A model generated the notes under the pieces. The model saw only the letters and a list, made by a program, of their open reading frames with translations. It did no database searches and had not been told where the DNA came from. The translations under genes were made by a program, and so were the position numbers. A stretch of DNA of 39,837 nt, taken from NCBI GenBank assembly GCA_028288505.1, contig JAQBNN010000144.1, positions 1-39,837 of the forward strand, given 5' to 3'. Below, piece by piece: positions 8,330-17,277 of the stretch. Source of the DNA: Segetibacter sp. Lineage in GTDB: Bacteria > Bacteroidota > Bacteroidia > Chitinophagales > Chitinophagaceae. Positions within the stretch are counted from its first letter, which is position 1; each line of letters opens with the position of its first letter.

Positions 8330-8354
8330 AAAAGGCCCCCCATAAAGGGGGGCC
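8330..8354 (-). terminator. Rho-independent terminator of OmpA/TSP3 gene 1
   Basis: Perfect 8-bp GC stem GGCCCCCC/GGGGGGCC (8334-8341 and 8347-8354) with a five-base loop. On the minus strand it is followed by TTTTTATTATAG, a clear U-tract. It lies 29 bases past the stop codon. Confidence 0.9.
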
Positions 8355-8382
8355 AACATTATTAAAACTAGTTAAAGTTAGA

Positions 8383-10032
8383 TTACTTGGTCCTTTGTAG
8401 GTTTGGATGTGGAGCAGGAACATTATTTGGACCTTCCTCTGTAGTACCCATCAAATCTATTACAGTTGGGTCTCCTTCAGTACCATATTCGAAAATGATA
8501 CGGTTGTCAGCCAATCCTTGCCTTTCTACTAAATACTTTATAACTGCGTTTACCCTATCCCAACTTAATTGTTGAGCAGCTTTATTTGCAGCACCATGAC
8601 CTGTTACTTTTACCTTACAACCCGGATTAGCTTTTAATTGGTTAGCAACAGTTGTTAAAATTGCTTGAGCATCACGGCTTAGTGTAACTGTATTGCCACG
8701 GAATTGAATGCTTGGTAAGTCAGTTATTACACATTCGTTCGTAGCGACCGGAGGATTTTTCCTCAACTCCTTACAACAATCTGGTTCAGGACAATTACCT
8801 ACACCATCTTCGTCAACAGGAAAACAGTTCTGGAGTGTCAATAGCTCCTTATCTCTGTAGTCAGGCACACCATCACCGTCAGTATCTTTAGAAACACCGT
8901 GAGTATCAACAGGAGCACCAGGAGGAGTATTAGGCTCAAGATCAAACTGATCTGTAACACCATCTCCATCAGCATCGTCCAATTTCACCTTTGGCATAAC
9001 CATGTGCTTCGGATTGTTAAGCTCGCTATAAGCAAATTCCAATGGATTCATCCACCAAAGGGGTGGTATTCTCCTAGCTGAGTTTCCAAGATTGAAATTC
9101 ATTCCAAGAGATAGAAATCCAATATTGTCCCACTCAGGAGTAAAAACGGGATTTACAAGATCTCCACTTTGACGGAACCAACCATCAACATAATCGTCGC
9201 GAGTCATGATACGCTTATACTCGACACCAAGAGAACTTTTACGACCAACACGGTACTCGAAACCCGCACCAGCTGTAAATGAATGACGCAAATTGTATTC
9301 ACCTATATCAGGACGACGATCATTTGTTAATGCTTCTGTCTCATAAACTCCATCAAGCATTTGCTTCAACTCACTGCGGATATCGCTTCTTTTTGCAGAG
9401 AAATTAATATTTTCAAATAAGTATCTGCTTCCGTTTGCATCTAACACGTCCATCTTTGTGTTATAAGTAAACGCTGCATAACCACCTAAAGCATATAAAT
9501 TCCAGCGTCCTTGACGATTATGGAACATTATGTTGTTAAGGGAAACTAAAGCCTCCAGAGATGGAACAAAAGCAGTAGTTCTGTGATTATGAACATATCC
9601 TCTGGGAGCATTAAGATAATTTTGAAGAATAACAGGATGGTTATTAAAGTTTCTATTAGGCTGATAATCTAATCCTATCATGTTGTAATAAGCAAATGAA
9701 GCCCTCATGGATACCACATAACCTAATGACTTTCTCAGTGAAAGTCCAATTCCGTGAGCATAAGAACCTATACCAGATCCTACTCCATGGGCAGCTAATG
9801 GTGCATCACCATCAACCCAGGGAAAACCGACAAAAACTCCCAACTGCCACATATCTCTGGGCTTCGCAGGGAAATTATGCGAGTTGTTCAAAAATTCTTG
9901 CTGCTGACTTAGATTTCTAGGGGCGATATACGAAGTATCTAGGTAATTGTGTGTACCTCCCAATTGCGCAGTTGCACCAGTAATTCCTAAGACGGATAGT
10001 GCCAGTAGTGTATAAAGTTTCCTCATAAACAT
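8383..10032 (-). CDS. OmpA family outer membrane protein with TSP3-type calcium repeats (paralogue 1)
   Basis: An outer membrane protein of up to 549 residues. Order: signal peptide ending near ITGATAQ; N-terminal beta-barrel-like domain (about 60-315, many aromatic/Gly strands); a linker with the conserved RIPPLWWMNP; TSP3-like Asp-rich repeats (353-415: DADGDGVTDQFD, DTDGDGVPDY, VDEDGVGNC); a Cys-rich knot CPEPDCC; and an OmpA peptidoglycan-binding domain (about 440-530) with QQLSWDRVNAV. Two starts are possible, ATG at 10032 and ATG at 10026; MRKLYTLL from 10026 makes the more usual signal peptide. It has its own promoter and terminator. It is a clear paralogue of the next gene upstream (10216-11790), from tandem duplication. 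Probable role: anchoring the outer membrane to peptidoglycan. Confidence 0.9.
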   Translation of the reverse strand: MFMRKLYTLLALSVLGITGATAQLGGTHNYLDTSYIAPRNLSQQQEFLNNSHNFPAKPRDMWQLGVFVGFPWVDGDAPLAAHGVGSGIGSYAHGIGLSLRKSLGYVVSMRASFAYYNMIGLDYQPNRNFNNHPVILQNYLNAPRGYVHNHRTTAFVPSLEALVSLNNIMFHNRQGRWNLYALGGYAAFTYNTKMDVLDANGSRYLFENINFSAKRSDIRSELKQMLDGVYETEALTNDRRPDIGEYNLRHSFTAGAGFEYRVGRKSSLGVEYKRIMTRDDYVDGWFRQSGDLVNPVFTPEWDNIGFLSLGMNFNLGNSARRIPPLWWMNPLEFAYSELNNPKHMVMPKVKLDDADGDGVTDQFDLEPNTPPGAPVDTHGVSKDTDGDGVPDYRDKELLTLQNCFPVDEDGVGNCPEPDCCKELRKNPPVATNECVITDLPSIQFRGNTVTLSRDAQAILTTVANQLKANPGCKVKVTGHGAANKAAQQLSWDRVNAVIKYLVERQGLADNRIIFEYGTEGDPTVIDLMGTTEEGPNNVPAPHPNLQRTK

Positions 10033-10074
10033 TAGAAAATAAACTGTCTAAATAATTGTTAAAAGTCAAGTTCT

Positions 10075-10107
10075 CAAAGATAATCTACTAAACCATATGA
10101 GTGCAAA
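10075..10107 (-). promoter_or_regulatory. Bacteroidota-type promoter of OmpA/TSP3 gene 1
   Basis: On the minus strand a TTTG -33 box (10104-10107) is followed after 21 bases by a perfect TAnnTTTG -7 box, TATCTTTG (10075-10082). Transcription would start about 35-45 bases before the start codon. Confidence 0.7.
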
Positions 10108-10164
10108 ACATTTTAAAAAGTTGCACATTGTTCATGATTTTCGAAAAGGAAAGCCTTCTACTTA

Positions 10165-10195
10165 TAAAAAACCCTCCACTTTTTGGTGGAGGGTT
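10165..10195 (-). terminator. Rho-independent terminator of OmpA/TSP3 gene 2
   Basis: Perfect 10-bp stem AACCCTCCAC/GTGGAGGGTT (10170-10179 and 10186-10195) with a six-base loop. On the minus strand the right arm runs into TTTTTTATAAG. It lies 21 bases past the stop of the gene ending at 10216. Confidence 0.9.
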
Positions 10196-10215
10196 GTAAA
10201 TTTAAAATAAAAGCA

Positions 10216-11790
10216 TTATTTCTTTAAATTAGGATGTGGAGCAGGTACAGAACTTGGACCCTCTTCAGTAGTTCCGATTAGGTCAACAGTATTACCATCG
10301 CCCATACCACCAAATTGAAATATAAATCTGTCTTCAGATACACCTTGGCTTTCAGCAAGATAACGGATTACAGCATTTACACGATCCCAGCTTAGTTGCT
10401 GCGCACGCTTATCACTTGCACCATAACCTACTACTTTAATTCTACAAGTAGGGTTAGATTTGATTTGAGAAGCAGCAGTAGCTAACATTTGTTTTGCGTT
10501 GTTATTCAAAACCGCACTTCCTGATCTGAATTGTATGCTTGGTAGGTTTCCTACATTACATGCAGTACCACCAATCATTCCACTATCAATCCTGTTCCTT
10601 AGTTCAGTGCAACATGCTGGCTCTGGACAAGTACCAACACCATCAGCATCCACAGGGAAACATTTTTGAGGAGTAAGAAGTTCTTTGTCTTTATAATCAG
10701 GAACGCCATCACCATCTGTATCTTTTGCTACACCACGAACGTCAACAGGTGCACCTTGAGGAGTGTTTGGTTCCATATCAAATTGATCAGTTACACCATC
10801 ACCATCAGCATCCGGTAAAATTGGAGGAGGGATTTTCATGTGCTGAGGGCTATTAAGCTCATTGTAAATGAAATTGTTTGGATTTAACCACCAAAGAGGT
10901 TGTACTCTTCTTGCAGAACTACCAAGATTGAAATTCAATCTACCAGTAGTCATACTATAGATATCAGTGCTCTTACCGCGATTGGCACCATCTAAGTAAT
11001 CATATCCTGTAAATGTAAATTTTTGCTCTAAACCGAAGTTGAACCTATTTGATAATTTCCAGGCTATACCTGCACCGCCGCTAAATCCTGGTACTAAAAC
11101 CCATCCTTTACGACCGTTAACTTCGTTACCCCCAAAAGTAGTTAGTGTACCTGTCTCTGTAGAAGTTGGCGCGCCTTGTCCGTAAAAAGTTGCATACGGA
11201 TTACTAGGACCAAATTGTGTACCGCCATTAGCACGAATAAAGGTCTTTGATGCAATAGCATTAACACCTGCTAATACATAAATATTAGATTTTGGATTTC
11301 CTCTATAATGACTAACAGGGTTTAAAGATGCGATGACATCAAAAGTTCCACTATGCATCCAGTTTTTGTAATTAACTAGACCCTGACGACGCTGAACAGA
11401 TGTAGGTTCTCCTTGGCTAAAAGCACCAGCATATCCACCTCTAAGTGAAAACGTGTGACTTATCGCTTTTCTTAAACTTATAGTTCCGCCAATACCAATA
11501 TTACTTCCGAAAGTTGCTTGATCAGCATCATTTCTGTTTCTAATTGGATTTGAACTTACATCTCCAAGAATAAATGAAGTACCGCCGCCGATTCCTAGTT
11601 CCCACTGACTTCTGGGTTTTGCTGGGTAAGGATACTGGTTGTTTCTAAATTCGCTTTGTTGTGGTAAAAGCTTTGTGGGAATTTTGGAGGAGTCTCTCCA
11701 ATCATAATCTGCGTCGGTGCGCTGCGAATATGCGCTTGACGCCAAAAGGCTGATTAAGCCTAATGTTAACATGTACTTTTTGCTTGCCAT
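10216..11790 (-). CDS. OmpA family outer membrane protein with TSP3-type calcium repeats (paralogue 2)
   Basis: A 524-residue paralogue of the protein at 8383-10032, with the same domain order: signal peptide (cleavage near SSAYS/QR); barrel-like region beginning PAKPRSQWELGIGGG; RVQPLWWLNPNNF linker; TSP3-type repeats (DADGDGVTDQFD, DTDGDGVPDY, VDADGVGTC); Cys pair region CPEPACC; and C-terminal OmpA domain with QQLSWDRVNAVIRYL. The C-terminal halves of the two paralogues are far more alike than the barrels, which suggests the barrels have diverged in surface role while anchoring is kept. It is transcribed alone from the promoter at 11842-11872 to the hairpin at 10165-10195. Confidence 0.9.
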   Translation of the reverse strand: MASKKYMLTLGLISLLASSAYSQRTDADYDWRDSSKIPTKLLPQQSEFRNNQYPYPAKPRSQWELGIGGGTSFILGDVSSNPIRNRNDADQATFGSNIGIGGTISLRKAISHTFSLRGGYAGAFSQGEPTSVQRRQGLVNYKNWMHSGTFDVIASLNPVSHYRGNPKSNIYVLAGVNAIASKTFIRANGGTQFGPSNPYATFYGQGAPTSTETGTLTTFGGNEVNGRKGWVLVPGFSGGAGIAWKLSNRFNFGLEQKFTFTGYDYLDGANRGKSTDIYSMTTGRLNFNLGSSARRVQPLWWLNPNNFIYNELNSPQHMKIPPPILPDADGDGVTDQFDMEPNTPQGAPVDVRGVAKDTDGDGVPDYKDKELLTPQKCFPVDADGVGTCPEPACCTELRNRIDSGMIGGTACNVGNLPSIQFRSGSAVLNNNAKQMLATAASQIKSNPTCRIKVVGYGASDKRAQQLSWDRVNAVIRYLAESQGVSEDRFIFQFGGMGDGNTVDLIGTTEEGPSSVPAPHPNLKK

Positions 11791-11841
11791 AGAAGTGTTT
11801 TATATAATTTACAATAGAAAATCCTGTAACACAATTCATTG

Positions 11842-11872
11842 CAAAAATAAACCTTGGCGATGAATTACCAAA
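11842..11872 (-). promoter_or_regulatory. Bacteroidota-type promoter of OmpA/TSP3 gene 2
   Basis: On the minus strand TTTG (11869-11872), 19 bases, then a perfect TAnnTTTG box TATTTTTG (11842-11849). The start codon is about 50 bases downstream. Spacing and both boxes agree with the known consensus. Confidence 0.7.
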
Positions 11873-11954
11873 CTTTTGCAATTTCTTTTGAGTTTCTGCT
11901 TCATTTGTTAAAAAACTATACCATTATCAAACCCACGCCCCGTAAGGGTTTCAT

Positions 11955-12001
11955 CAAATAATTTGTTAATTACCTGTAGAAATAATTTCCCAAATTATTT
12001 G
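11955..12001. promoter_or_regulatory. Three AT-rich 11-bp dyads, possible operator
   Basis: CAAATAATTTG (11955-11965), GAAATAATTTC (11979-11989) and the exact inverse of the first, CAAATTATTTG (11991-12001), each a near-perfect dyad. Their starts are 24 and 12 bases apart. They lie between the divergent OmpA gene and the polyprenyl synthase gene. The AT-richness makes chance similarity possible. Confidence 0.35.
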
Positions 12002-12068
12002 ACAAAACATTGTTTTTAGGTGTTTTTATTTGATTTATTTGATTTAAAATACCTTGCAGATAATTTAA

Positions 12069-13034
12069 ATGATGGAAAAAGCACAGCGTATTATACAAGA
12101 AGAACTGAAGGAATTTGAAACTCATTTTAGAAAAGCTGTAAAAAGCAATGTTGGACTACTCGATAAGATTATGCATTTCATTGTGAAGAAAAAAGGGAAG
12201 CAAATGCGGCCTATGTTTGTTCTTTTGAGTGCAAAAATGGGTGGAGAGATTAATGAGATGACTTATAGGGCCGCATCTCTTGTAGAACTTTTACATAGTG
12301 CTACACTTGTTCACGATGATGTGGTAGACGAATCACTGGAGCGACGCGGCTTTTTCTCTATTAACGCTCTTTGGAAGAATAAGATTGCAGTTTTGGTTGG
12401 AGATTATCTTTTGTCAAAAGGTCTTTTACTATCACTTCAAAACAATGATTATAAAGTCCTTCAATTATTGTCTGAAGCTGTTAAATTAATGAGTGAGGGA
12501 GAATTACTCCAACTTGAAAAAGCACGAAATTTAAACCTTAAAGAAGATATTTATTTTGAGATCATTAAGAATAAAACCGCTTCTTTAGTAGCATCTAGTT
12601 GCGCTGCTGGAGCAGCAACAACATTTACCTCAGAAGATGCAATTGAAAATATGAGGATATTCGGTGAAAACGTTGGTATAGCGTTTCAAATAAAAGATGA
12701 CCTTTTTGACTATGGGAACGATAACATTGGAAAGCCTACGGGCAATGACATAAAAGAAAAGAAATTAACGCTTCCGCTCATCTACACACTTAATAACGTT
12801 GACAATTCTCTGAAGAGAAAGTTGATCTACATCATTAAAAATGAGAATACCAAAAAAGACAAAGTTAAGTATGTGATTGATGAAGTTGTAAACGCTGGAG
12901 GTATTGATTATGCAACAGAAAAGATGATTCACTATAGAGACGAAGCATTAAAAGTTTTATACCGCTTTCCTCAATCAGAAGTAAGAGATGGCCTTGAAGA
13001 AATGGTAAGATATACAACTGACAGAAAATACTAA
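12069..13034 (+). CDS. Polyprenyl diphosphate synthase, long-chain type (menaquinone side chain)
   Basis: A trans-isoprenyl diphosphate synthase that lengthens an allylic diphosphate with isopentenyl diphosphate. The 321-residue protein carries the first Asp-rich motif HDDVVDE (DDVVD 83-87) with GKQMRP (43-48) upstream, and the second, DDLFD (210-214), with GKPTGNDIKEKKLTLP downstream. The residue five before the first motif is Ala, leaving room for a long chain, so an octaprenyl or similar quinone precursor is likely; the exact length cannot be read from sequence. ATGs at 12069 and 12072 are both possible starts. The stop is two bases from the recJ ATG, so the two genes form an operon. Confidence 0.92.
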   Translation: MMEKAQRIIQEELKEFETHFRKAVKSNVGLLDKIMHFIVKKKGKQMRPMFVLLSAKMGGEINEMTYRAASLVELLHSATLVHDDVVDESLERRGFFSINALWKNKIAVLVGDYLLSKGLLLSLQNNDYKVLQLLSEAVKLMSEGELLQLEKARNLNLKEDIYFEIIKNKTASLVASSCAAGAATTFTSEDAIENMRIFGENVGIAFQIKDDLFDYGNDNIGKPTGNDIKEKKLTLPLIYTLNNVDNSLKRKLIYIIKNENTKKDKVKYVIDEVVNAGGIDYATEKMIHYRDEALKVLYRFPQSEVRDGLEEMVRYTTDRKY

Positions 13035-13036
13035 GC

Positions 13037-14737
13037 ATGCAAAAAAGGTGGAAAATATTAGAGGCCGATCGTGTGGCAGTTCACGCTTTGCATGAAGCTT
13101 TGAAGGTGAGCAAGGTGATTTGCAAAATGCTCGTCCAGAGAGGCTATGATTCGTTTGAAAAAGCACGTAAATTCTATAGGCCCCAGCTATCCGATCTTCA
13201 CAATCCCTGGTTGATGAAAGACATGGATAAAGCGGTTAAACGAATTTTATTCGCGATTGAAAACAATGAAAAAATTCTCGTTTTTGGAGATTATGATGTT
13301 GATGGTACAACTGCTGTGGCAAGTATGTACCAATTCTTAAAGAACATTTACAATAACGTCGATTATTATATTCCTCATCGATATCGTGAAGGTTATGGTG
13401 TATCAAAAATAGGAATTGATCATGCAAAGGAAAATAACTTCACACTTATAATTTCCTTAGACTGCGGTATTAAATCTGTAGACCTGATAGAATATGCAAA
13501 GAGTATTCAGATAGATTTTATTGTTTGCGATCATCACTTACCAGATAAAATTTTACCCCCTGCTGTAGCTATTCTTAACCCAAAACAAGTTGATTGTAAT
13601 TATCCATACAAAGAGTTGTGTGGTTGTGGTGTTGGCTTTAAATTAATGGCTGCACTTGCACAAAAGCTCAACCTTCCAGATTCAAGCTATCTATGCTATC
13701 TAGATCTGCTTGCAACCGCAATTGCTGCGGACATTGTTCCTATGACCGGCGAGAACAGGATCATGGCTTTTTATGGTTTAAAGTGTGTGAATGAAACGCC
13801 TTGTTCGGGCATTAAAGCATTAATGCAACTGGCCAAAATGGAGAAGCAAATGTTTATTACGAACCTGGTGTTTATGATTGCTCCAAGAGTAAACGCAGCA
13901 GGCAGAATGGATGATGCCAAAAAAGCCGTACAACTCTTTATTGAAAAGGATTGTGATAAAGCAACAGCACTCGCAGAGTTACTTCACATCGATAATACAG
14001 AGCGTAGAATTGCGGACACAACTATTACAGAAGAAGCGCTTTCATTGATTGAAGGTGATGTATTGTTAGAGAACAAAAAATCTACAGTAGTTTATAAAGA
14101 GCATTGGCATAAAGGCGTTGTTGGAATTGTTGCTTCGCGACTAATTGAAACGTACTATAGACCAACGATTGTTCTTACCCGTAGTGGTGATGTAGCAGCA
14201 GGTAGTGCAAGGTCGGTGGTAGGCTTTAATTTGTACGAAGCAATACATGCTTGTAAAGATCATTTGCTTGGTTATGGTGGCCATTTTGCTGCTGCCGGAA
14301 TGACTTTATTACCCGAAAACATTGAAGCCTTTTCTAAGCAGTTTGAGAAGGTTGTAAGCGAAACGATTGCACCTGAATTATTGATACCTGAGATAGTTAT
14401 TGATGCTGAAGTATCATTCAAAGATCTAAACAGAAGCCTCTATAATATCATTAACCAGATGGAGCCTTATGGACCTGAAAATATGCGTCCTGTTTTTATT
14501 GTTAAGAATGTTTTGAACAGTGGTCATTCAAAGGTGGTTAAAGAAAATCACATTAAGTTTTCACTGAAGCAGGACAACTATAGCTTTAGTGGAATTGGTT
14601 TTAACATGGCTACAAAATTCAACTTGCTGGAACAGAAGAAGCCTTTAGACGTTGTCTTCACACTAGATGAGAACGAATGGAATGGAGAGAAATCACTTCA
14701 ATTAAAAGTTTGTGATTTTAGGTTATCGGAAAACTAG
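13037..14737 (+). CDS. recJ: Single-stranded-DNA-specific exonuclease RecJ
   Basis: RecJ degrades single-stranded DNA 5' to 3' in recombination and mismatch repair. The 566-residue product has the DHH phosphoesterase motifs: I FGDYDVDGTTA (D85, D87), II SLDCGIK (D142), III CDHHLPD (D165, H166, H167), then AIAADIVPM with a further catalytic Asp. The DHHA1 domain follows with GVVGIVASRLIETYYRPT and GYGGHFAAAGM, and the C-terminal OB-like domain closes the protein. Length matches the family. The gene starts two bases after the polyprenyl synthase stop and ends at the bidirectional terminator at 14948-14981, after a pair of dispersed elements. Confidence 0.95.
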   Translation: MQKRWKILEADRVAVHALHEALKVSKVICKMLVQRGYDSFEKARKFYRPQLSDLHNPWLMKDMDKAVKRILFAIENNEKILVFGDYDVDGTTAVASMYQFLKNIYNNVDYYIPHRYREGYGVSKIGIDHAKENNFTLIISLDCGIKSVDLIEYAKSIQIDFIVCDHHLPDKILPPAVAILNPKQVDCNYPYKELCGCGVGFKLMAALAQKLNLPDSSYLCYLDLLATAIAADIVPMTGENRIMAFYGLKCVNETPCSGIKALMQLAKMEKQMFITNLVFMIAPRVNAAGRMDDAKKAVQLFIEKDCDKATALAELLHIDNTERRIADTTITEEALSLIEGDVLLENKKSTVVYKEHWHKGVVGIVASRLIETYYRPTIVLTRSGDVAAGSARSVVGFNLYEAIHACKDHLLGYGGHFAAAGMTLLPENIEAFSKQFEKVVSETIAPELLIPEIVIDAEVSFKDLNRSLYNIINQMEPYGPENMRPVFIVKNVLNSGHSKVVKENHIKFSLKQDNYSFSGIGFNMATKFNLLEQKKPLDVVFTLDENEWNGEKSLQLKVCDFRLSEN

Positions 14738-14753
14738 TGCTAACTAGTTTTTT

Positions 14754-14804
14754 GTTACAAGCTTTTGTATAAGAATTAAGCATTCTTGCGTCGCACTCTT
14801 GTAC
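14754..14804 (+). repeat. Dispersed 51-bp element, copy 6 (type A)
   Basis: Exact type A end at 14786-14804. The left end GTTACAAG is an almost perfect inverse of the right end CTTGTAC, the clearest terminal inverted repeat in the family. It is paired with copy 7, 73 bases away. Confidence 0.87.
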
Positions 14805-14877
14805 TTTTACAGCTTACTTCATCGCATAAAATTTTGCCCTAAAAATATGGTAGGAAGAGTTCAATATAGCGATACAA

Positions 14878-14927
14878 GTACAAGTGAGTGACACAACGAT
14901 GTATCATATTTATTCTATCGCTGGTCA
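14878..14927 (-). repeat. Dispersed 51-bp element, copy 7 (type B)
   Basis: Exact type B end at 14878-14896 (reverse strand) with CGATG; the far end reads TTGACCAGCG on the minus strand. Copies 6 and 7 form an opposed pair of mixed subtype between convergent recJ and htpG. Confidence 0.85.
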
Positions 14928-14947
14928 ACAAAAAGATTGTATAAAAC

Positions 14948-14981
14948 AAAAGAGGTTAGTGAACAATCACTAACCTCTTTT
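14948..14981. terminator. Bidirectional terminator between recJ and htpG
   Basis: Perfect 15-bp stem AAAAGAGGTTAGTGA/TCACTAACCTCTTTT with a four-base loop. A- and T-runs at the base provide U-tracts in both directions, as expected between convergent genes. Confidence 0.9.
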
Positions 14982-15000
14982 CATTATTGTATCAACTCAA

Positions 15001-16893
15001 TTAAGCTTCAGTAACAAAGCTTGCTTTCTTATCTCCCTGCATCAATTCAACACTGCGATTGATGAATGAGGTAAGTGCATTTCCTTTCAATAATCCCTGG
15101 CTTAACAAGGCAAGATCTGCAAGGTTACGAACCTGCTTTTCCTGCATTGCTGTATCGTCTTCTTTTAAGATGTTTTGGAAGATGCTGTGGTTACCATTTA
15201 CAGTTAGTGTAACCTCGTCAGGCATGGTTGCATAGAAGCTGGCCATACCGCCACCAGCAGCACCCATATCCTTCATACGACGCATAAATTCAGGACGTGT
15301 TGCAACTACCGGAGGCCCCTCAGGGCTTAATCCCTTCACCTCAACAGTTACATGTAATTGAGGTACTTCAACACCAAATAACTCCTTCAATTTCGTCTCT
15401 TCATCAGCATTTAAAACACTTGATTGGTCTTCTGCTTTGTCAATTAAATTATCAACGATATCGGCATCCACACGAACGAACTGAACGTTATCCCACTTCA
15501 TCTCCATGTGGTTGATAAATGCAGCATCAACAAGGGTTTCTGCCTTTACAACTTTATATCCTTTCCCTTTTGCAGCTTGTATATAAACATCCTGGTGAAC
15601 AGGATCGGTTGTATAAAGAATTACTTGCTTAGCTTCTTTGTTTTTCTGTAGGGTTTCAGTCTCAAGTTTGTACTCTTCAAGAGTGAAGAACTTCGCATCA
15701 ACATCTTCCATAACCATGAACTTGTTCGCTTTCTCAAGAAACTTATCATCGGTCATCATACCGTACTTAACAAACAGTCCAAGGCTCTCCCACTTCTGCT
15801 CAAAAGACGGTCGATCGCTTTTAAAAATTTCTTCTAGTTTATCTGCAACTTTCTTAGTAATGTGCGCATTAATCTTCTTCACATTCGGATCGCCTTGCAG
15901 GTAGCTACGGCTTACATTCAAAGGAATATCCGGGCTATCAATAACGCCATGCAACAACATCAAAAATTCAGGAACAATATCCTTTACTTCATCAGTTACA
16001 AATACCTGGTTGCTGTATAGTTGAATCTTATCTTTTTGTATCTCGTAGCTATGCTTAATCTTCGGGAAGTATAAAATACCTGTAAGATTGAATGGATAGT
16101 CAACATTTAGGTGGATCCAAAACAAAGGAGTCTCACCGTAAGGATATAATTCTTTGTAGAAATTTTCGTAGTCTTCTTTGCTAAGATCAGCAGGCTTTTT
16201 AGTCCAGGCCGGGGTTGTATTATTTATCGGCTTTGGCTCTTCTGCTTTCTCTTCATCAGTCTTTTCTTCTTTATCGTTCTTATCAATAAAATAAATTGGA
16301 ACAGGTAAGAAACGGCAGAATTTTTCAAGGATACCTCTAATTCTTCCCGGCTCTAAAAACTCTTTGCTTTCTTCGTTTATATGAAGAATGATCTTAGTGC
16401 CTCTTTCAGGCTTTTCTATGCTGTATAATTCAAACTCCGGGCTACCATCGCAGCTCCAGTAAGTAGCAGGTTCGTCTTTAAAACTTTTGGTGTAAACCTC
16501 TACCTTATCACTCACCATAAATGCGCTATAAAAACCCAAACCGAACTTACCAATTATGTTCTCTTCGTTTTGGCCTTTATACTTATTTACAAACTCCTCG
16601 GCGCCACTAAATGCTACCTGGTTAAGGTACTTGTCAACCTCTTCAGCAGTCATACCAATACCACGATCAATTATGCTTAGCGTTTTTTCTTTAGCGTCTA
16701 ATTCAACGTCGATCCTTAGTTCCCCTAAGTCACCTTTAGCCTCACCTATCGATGATAAAGTTTTTAGTTTCCGGCTTGCGTCTACAGCGTTACTCACCAG
16801 TTCACGTACAAAAATTTCGTGATCGCTGTACAGGAACTTTTTAATGATGGGAAAGATGTTCTCCGTCTGAACCCGTATCTGACCTTTTTGCAT
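15001..16893 (-). CDS. htpG: Molecular chaperone HtpG (Hsp90 family)
   Basis: Bacterial Hsp90, a dimeric ATP-dependent chaperone. With the start used here it has 630 residues. The GHKL ATPase motifs are clear: ELVSNAVDAS (E31, N35), IIDRGIGM (D76), GKFGLGFYSAFMV and RGTKIILHI. A charged linker (about 215-240, KEEKTDEEKAEEPKP) precedes the middle domain. I chose the ATG at 16893 (MQKGQIRVQTENIFPI), the usual start in Bacteroidota; an in-frame GTG seven codons earlier (16914) is the alternative. It is a single-gene unit ending at the terminator at 14948-14981. Confidence 0.95.
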   Translation of the reverse strand: MQKGQIRVQTENIFPIIKKFLYSDHEIFVRELVSNAVDASRKLKTLSSIGEAKGDLGELRIDVELDAKEKTLSIIDRGIGMTAEEVDKYLNQVAFSGAEEFVNKYKGQNEENIIGKFGLGFYSAFMVSDKVEVYTKSFKDEPATYWSCDGSPEFELYSIEKPERGTKIILHINEESKEFLEPGRIRGILEKFCRFLPVPIYFIDKNDKEEKTDEEKAEEPKPINNTTPAWTKKPADLSKEDYENFYKELYPYGETPLFWIHLNVDYPFNLTGILYFPKIKHSYEIQKDKIQLYSNQVFVTDEVKDIVPEFLMLLHGVIDSPDIPLNVSRSYLQGDPNVKKINAHITKKVADKLEEIFKSDRPSFEQKWESLGLFVKYGMMTDDKFLEKANKFMVMEDVDAKFFTLEEYKLETETLQKNKEAKQVILYTTDPVHQDVYIQAAKGKGYKVVKAETLVDAAFINHMEMKWDNVQFVRVDADIVDNLIDKAEDQSSVLNADEETKLKELFGVEVPQLHVTVEVKGLSPEGPPVVATRPEFMRRMKDMGAAGGGMASFYATMPDEVTLTVNGNHSIFQNILKEDDTAMQEKQVRNLADLALLSQGLLKGNALTSFINRSVELMQGDKKASFVTEA

Positions 16894-17016
16894 ATTAGAA
16901 ATGTTTTTGCTCACTGCTCAAAGAAAATACCAAAGGCTTGTAAACTGTCAGCTTGACAAGCATTTGTTGTTGTTAGACACGCATTGGCAAGTATTAGTTT
17001 GTTATAAAAAATATGG

Positions 17017-17068
17017 GAACCAGCATTTGTCATTCTTAGCGTCATCGTTGCGTCGCATTACGTTCATC
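17017..17068 (+). repeat. Dispersed 51-bp element, copy 8 (degenerate right end)
   Basis: The left end GAACCAGCATTTGTCATTC and the TCATCGTTGCGTCGCA core (17042-17057) are well kept, but the last 10 bases diverge from CTCTTGTAC. It is paired with copy 9. Confidence 0.75.
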
Positions 17069-17169
17069 TTTTAGCTCTTCTGGCGTCTTTGGTTCATTAT
17101 TTAATTAACGTAAGAACTTAGTAAATACCTGAGCTTCGATTTTTTTTGAACCTCAATAATAATAACCAG

Positions 17170-17220
17170 GTACAAGAGTGCGACGCAAGAAAAGCTTAAT
17201 AGTTATTCTTAGCTCAGTAC
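17170..17220 (-). repeat. Dispersed 51-bp element, copy 9 (type A)
   Basis: Exact type A end at 17170-17188 (reverse strand); far end GTACTGAGC on the minus strand after a T-run. It is similar to copy 5 along the whole length. Confidence 0.87.
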
Positions 17221-17225
17221 ATAAA

Positions 17226-17258
17226 AAACAAAAAGGGAAGCTTTCGACTTCCCTTTTT
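17226..17258 (-). terminator. Rho-independent terminator of the ileS operon
   Basis: 11-bp stem AAAAAGGGAAG/CTTCCCTTTTT (17230-17240 and 17248-17258) with a seven-base loop, 20 bases past the stop of the DksA-like gene. On the minus strand the stem ends in a U-run continuing TTTGTTTTTTAT. Confidence 0.88.
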
Positions 17259-17277
17259 AAATATTTGTAAGTAGCTC

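Larger units (their letters stand above)
16894..17277. other. Intergenic region upstream of htpG with a repeat pair
   Basis: About 384 bp between the htpG start and the end of the DksA-like gene. It contains dispersed elements at 17017-17068 and 17170-17220, conserved ends facing, and the terminator hairpin at 17230-17258. No gene-like frame is seen, and no convincing heat-shock operator such as CIRCE was found upstream of htpG. Confidence 0.6.
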
